Positions 13,191-14,236 of a stretch of DNA of 14,236 bases are shown one piece after another (positions within the stretch are counted from its first letter, which is position 1; each line of letters opens with the position of its first letter). A model generated the notes under the pieces. The model was not told where the DNA came from. It saw nothing but the letters and a program-made list of their open reading frames with translations, and ran no database searches. This stretch comes from an uncultured Collinsella sp. (GTDB lineage Bacteria; Actinomycetota; Coriobacteriia; Coriobacteriales; Coriobacteriaceae): NCBI GenBank assembly GCA_959599615.1, contig CAUGKA010000037.1:1-14236 (forward strand), in the 5' to 3' direction. The translations under genes and the position numbers were made by a program.

Positions 13191-14236
13191 TTATTGAGCA
13201 TCAAGTTGAGCCTGACGCTCCCGGTCACGCCTGAGCAACGGCGCCAAAAACTTGCCCGTATAACTCTGCGGACGGTCCGCAACCTGCTCCGGTGTGCCCG
13301 AAACCACGACGGTTCCGCCGCCGTTACCGCCCTCGGGGCCCATATCGATCAGGCGGTCGGCAACCTTGATGACATCAAGGTTGTGTTCAATCACCAGCAC
13401 CGTGTTGCCCGCATCGACCAAGCGCTGCAGCACATCGAGCAGCTGGCGGACGTCCTCAAAATGAAGGCCGGTCGTCGGCTCATCCAAAATATAGAACGTC
13501 TTGCCCGTCTGGCGTCGATGAAGCTCCTTGGCGAGCTTCACACGCTGCGCCTCGCCGCCCGAGAGCGTCGTAGCGGGCTGGCCCAGGCTCACGTAGCCCA
13601 AGCCTACATCGTACAGCGTCTGGAGCTTGCGCTTAATCTGCGGGATATTCCCAAAGAAGGCCAGTGCCTCGGTGACGCTCATGTCGAGCACGTCCGAGAT
13701 GGTCTTACCACGGTAGGTGACCTCAAGCGTCTCGCGGTTATAGCGTTTGCCGCCGCAGACCTCACAGGGGACATAGATATCGGGAAGGAAGTGCATCTCG
13801 ATCTTAATTTGTCCGTCGCCCTTGCATGCTTCGCAGCGACCGCCGCTCACGTTAAAGGAGAAACGTCCCGGCGAGTAGCCGCGCGCCTTCGACTCCGGCG
13901 TACTCGCAAACAGCGCGCGAAGATCATCCCACAGGCCAATGTACGTAGCAGGGTTGGAACGCGGCGTGCGGCCAATCGGCGACTGGTCGATATCGATAAC
14001 CTTATCGATACACTCGATGCCCTCGATTTTCTTATACGGACCCACAGGGCGCGTCGAACGGTGAATGGCATTCGTAAGGGCAGGTGCGATAGTGTCGGTA
14101 ACCAGGGAGCTCTTACCCGATCCCGACACGCCGGTAACGACCGTAAGCGTACCAAACTCGATCTTGGCGGTAACGTTTTTGAGGTTGTTGGCGCGAGCGC
14201 CCGTAATTTTAAGGCAGCCACGACCGGGCTTGCGCC
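13191..14236 (-). CDS. uvrA: UvrABC excinuclease subunit A, C-terminal part (5' end outside window)
   Basis: Damage-recognition ATPase of nucleotide excision repair. The window holds the last 347 codons; the frame is open to the right edge, so the gene is partial by windowing, not broken. Visible are the lead-in GARANNLKNV, the Walker A of the second ATPase (TGVSGSGKSSL), a zinc module with two CxxC pairs (CEAC and CEVC) spaced as in the family, signature LSGGEAQRVKLA, Walker B FYILDEPTTGLH, and the H-loop VIEHNLD. It ends RERQAQLDAQ, a normal short tail. The GTG that reads as Val in GVSGSGKSS is not a real start. It is followed by a terminator hairpin and then the ybaK operon on the same strand. 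Confidence 0.97.
   Translation of the reverse strand, partial: RKPGRGCLKITGARANNLKNVTAKIEFGTLTVVTGVSGSGKSSLVTDTIAPALTNAIHRSTRPVGPYKKIEGIECIDKVIDIDQSPIGRTPRSNPATYIGLWDDLRALFASTPESKARGYSPGRFSFNVSGGRCEACKGDGQIKIEMHFLPDIYVPCEVCGGKRYNRETLEVTYRGKTISDVLDMSVTEALAFFGNIPQIKRKLQTLYDVGLGYVSLGQPATTLSGGEAQRVKLAKELHRRQTGKTFYILDEPTTGLHFEDVRQLLDVLQRLVDAGNTVLVIEHNLDVIKVADRLIDMGPEGGNGGGTVVVSGTPEQVADRPQSYTGKFLAPLLRRDRERQAQLDAQ

Overview
The window looks like part of the chromosome of a fairly GC-rich Gram-positive bacterium, most likely an actinobacterium of the Coriobacteriia (Collinsella-like). This is an inference. It rests on the actinobacterial form of the MurJ motif (LPNMLYELVMGG), an unusual cysteine-rich insert in UvrC, frequent GTG starts with good Shine-Dalgarno sites, and a Tat-type lipoprotein signal. 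Every gene I can support lies on the minus strand, so transcription runs from high to low coordinates. No RNA genes, insertion sequences, CRISPR arrays or phage genes were seen.

The right half (about 8925-14236) is housekeeping. It holds the 3' part of uvrA, a hairpin terminator, then a tight ybaK-murJ-uvrC operon with junctions of 0-3 bases. This places two nucleotide-excision-repair genes around a tRNA-proofreading deacylase and the lipid II flippase.

A stretch of about 365 bases (8560-8924) separates the halves. It carries a weak terminator-like hairpin after uvrC, several inverted repeats including a perfect 9-bp palindrome, and candidate promoters. It is probably the control region for the left half.

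The left half (94-8559) reads as one nutrient-uptake operon. In order it encodes a Tat-type lipoprotein substrate-binding protein (SBP_bac_5 family), a DppB-type permease, a fused DppC permease + DppD ATPase, a DppF-type ATPase, an AXE1/cephalosporin-C-deacetylase-family esterase, a second esterase homologue that has lost its catalytic serine, and a class I aldolase of the N-acetylneuraminate lyase/DHDPS superfamily. A strong hairpin follows. The order SBP, permease, permease-ATPase fusion, ATPase resembles SatABCD/SiaEFGI-type sialic acid importers. AXE1-type esterases and NanA-type lyases are also known neighbours in sialic acid loci. The best model is therefore import of an (O-acetylated) acidic sugar, de-acetylation, and aldolase cleavage. 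Residues in the aldolase argue against true DHDPS (DapA), but they also do not fully match N-acetylneuraminate lyase, so the substrate remains open.

The most interesting points are the active/inactive esterase pair with overlapping genes, the permease-ATPase fusion that lacks the usual C-terminal cysteines, the remodelled cysteine cluster of UvrC, and the nested inverted repeats upstream of the transporter.
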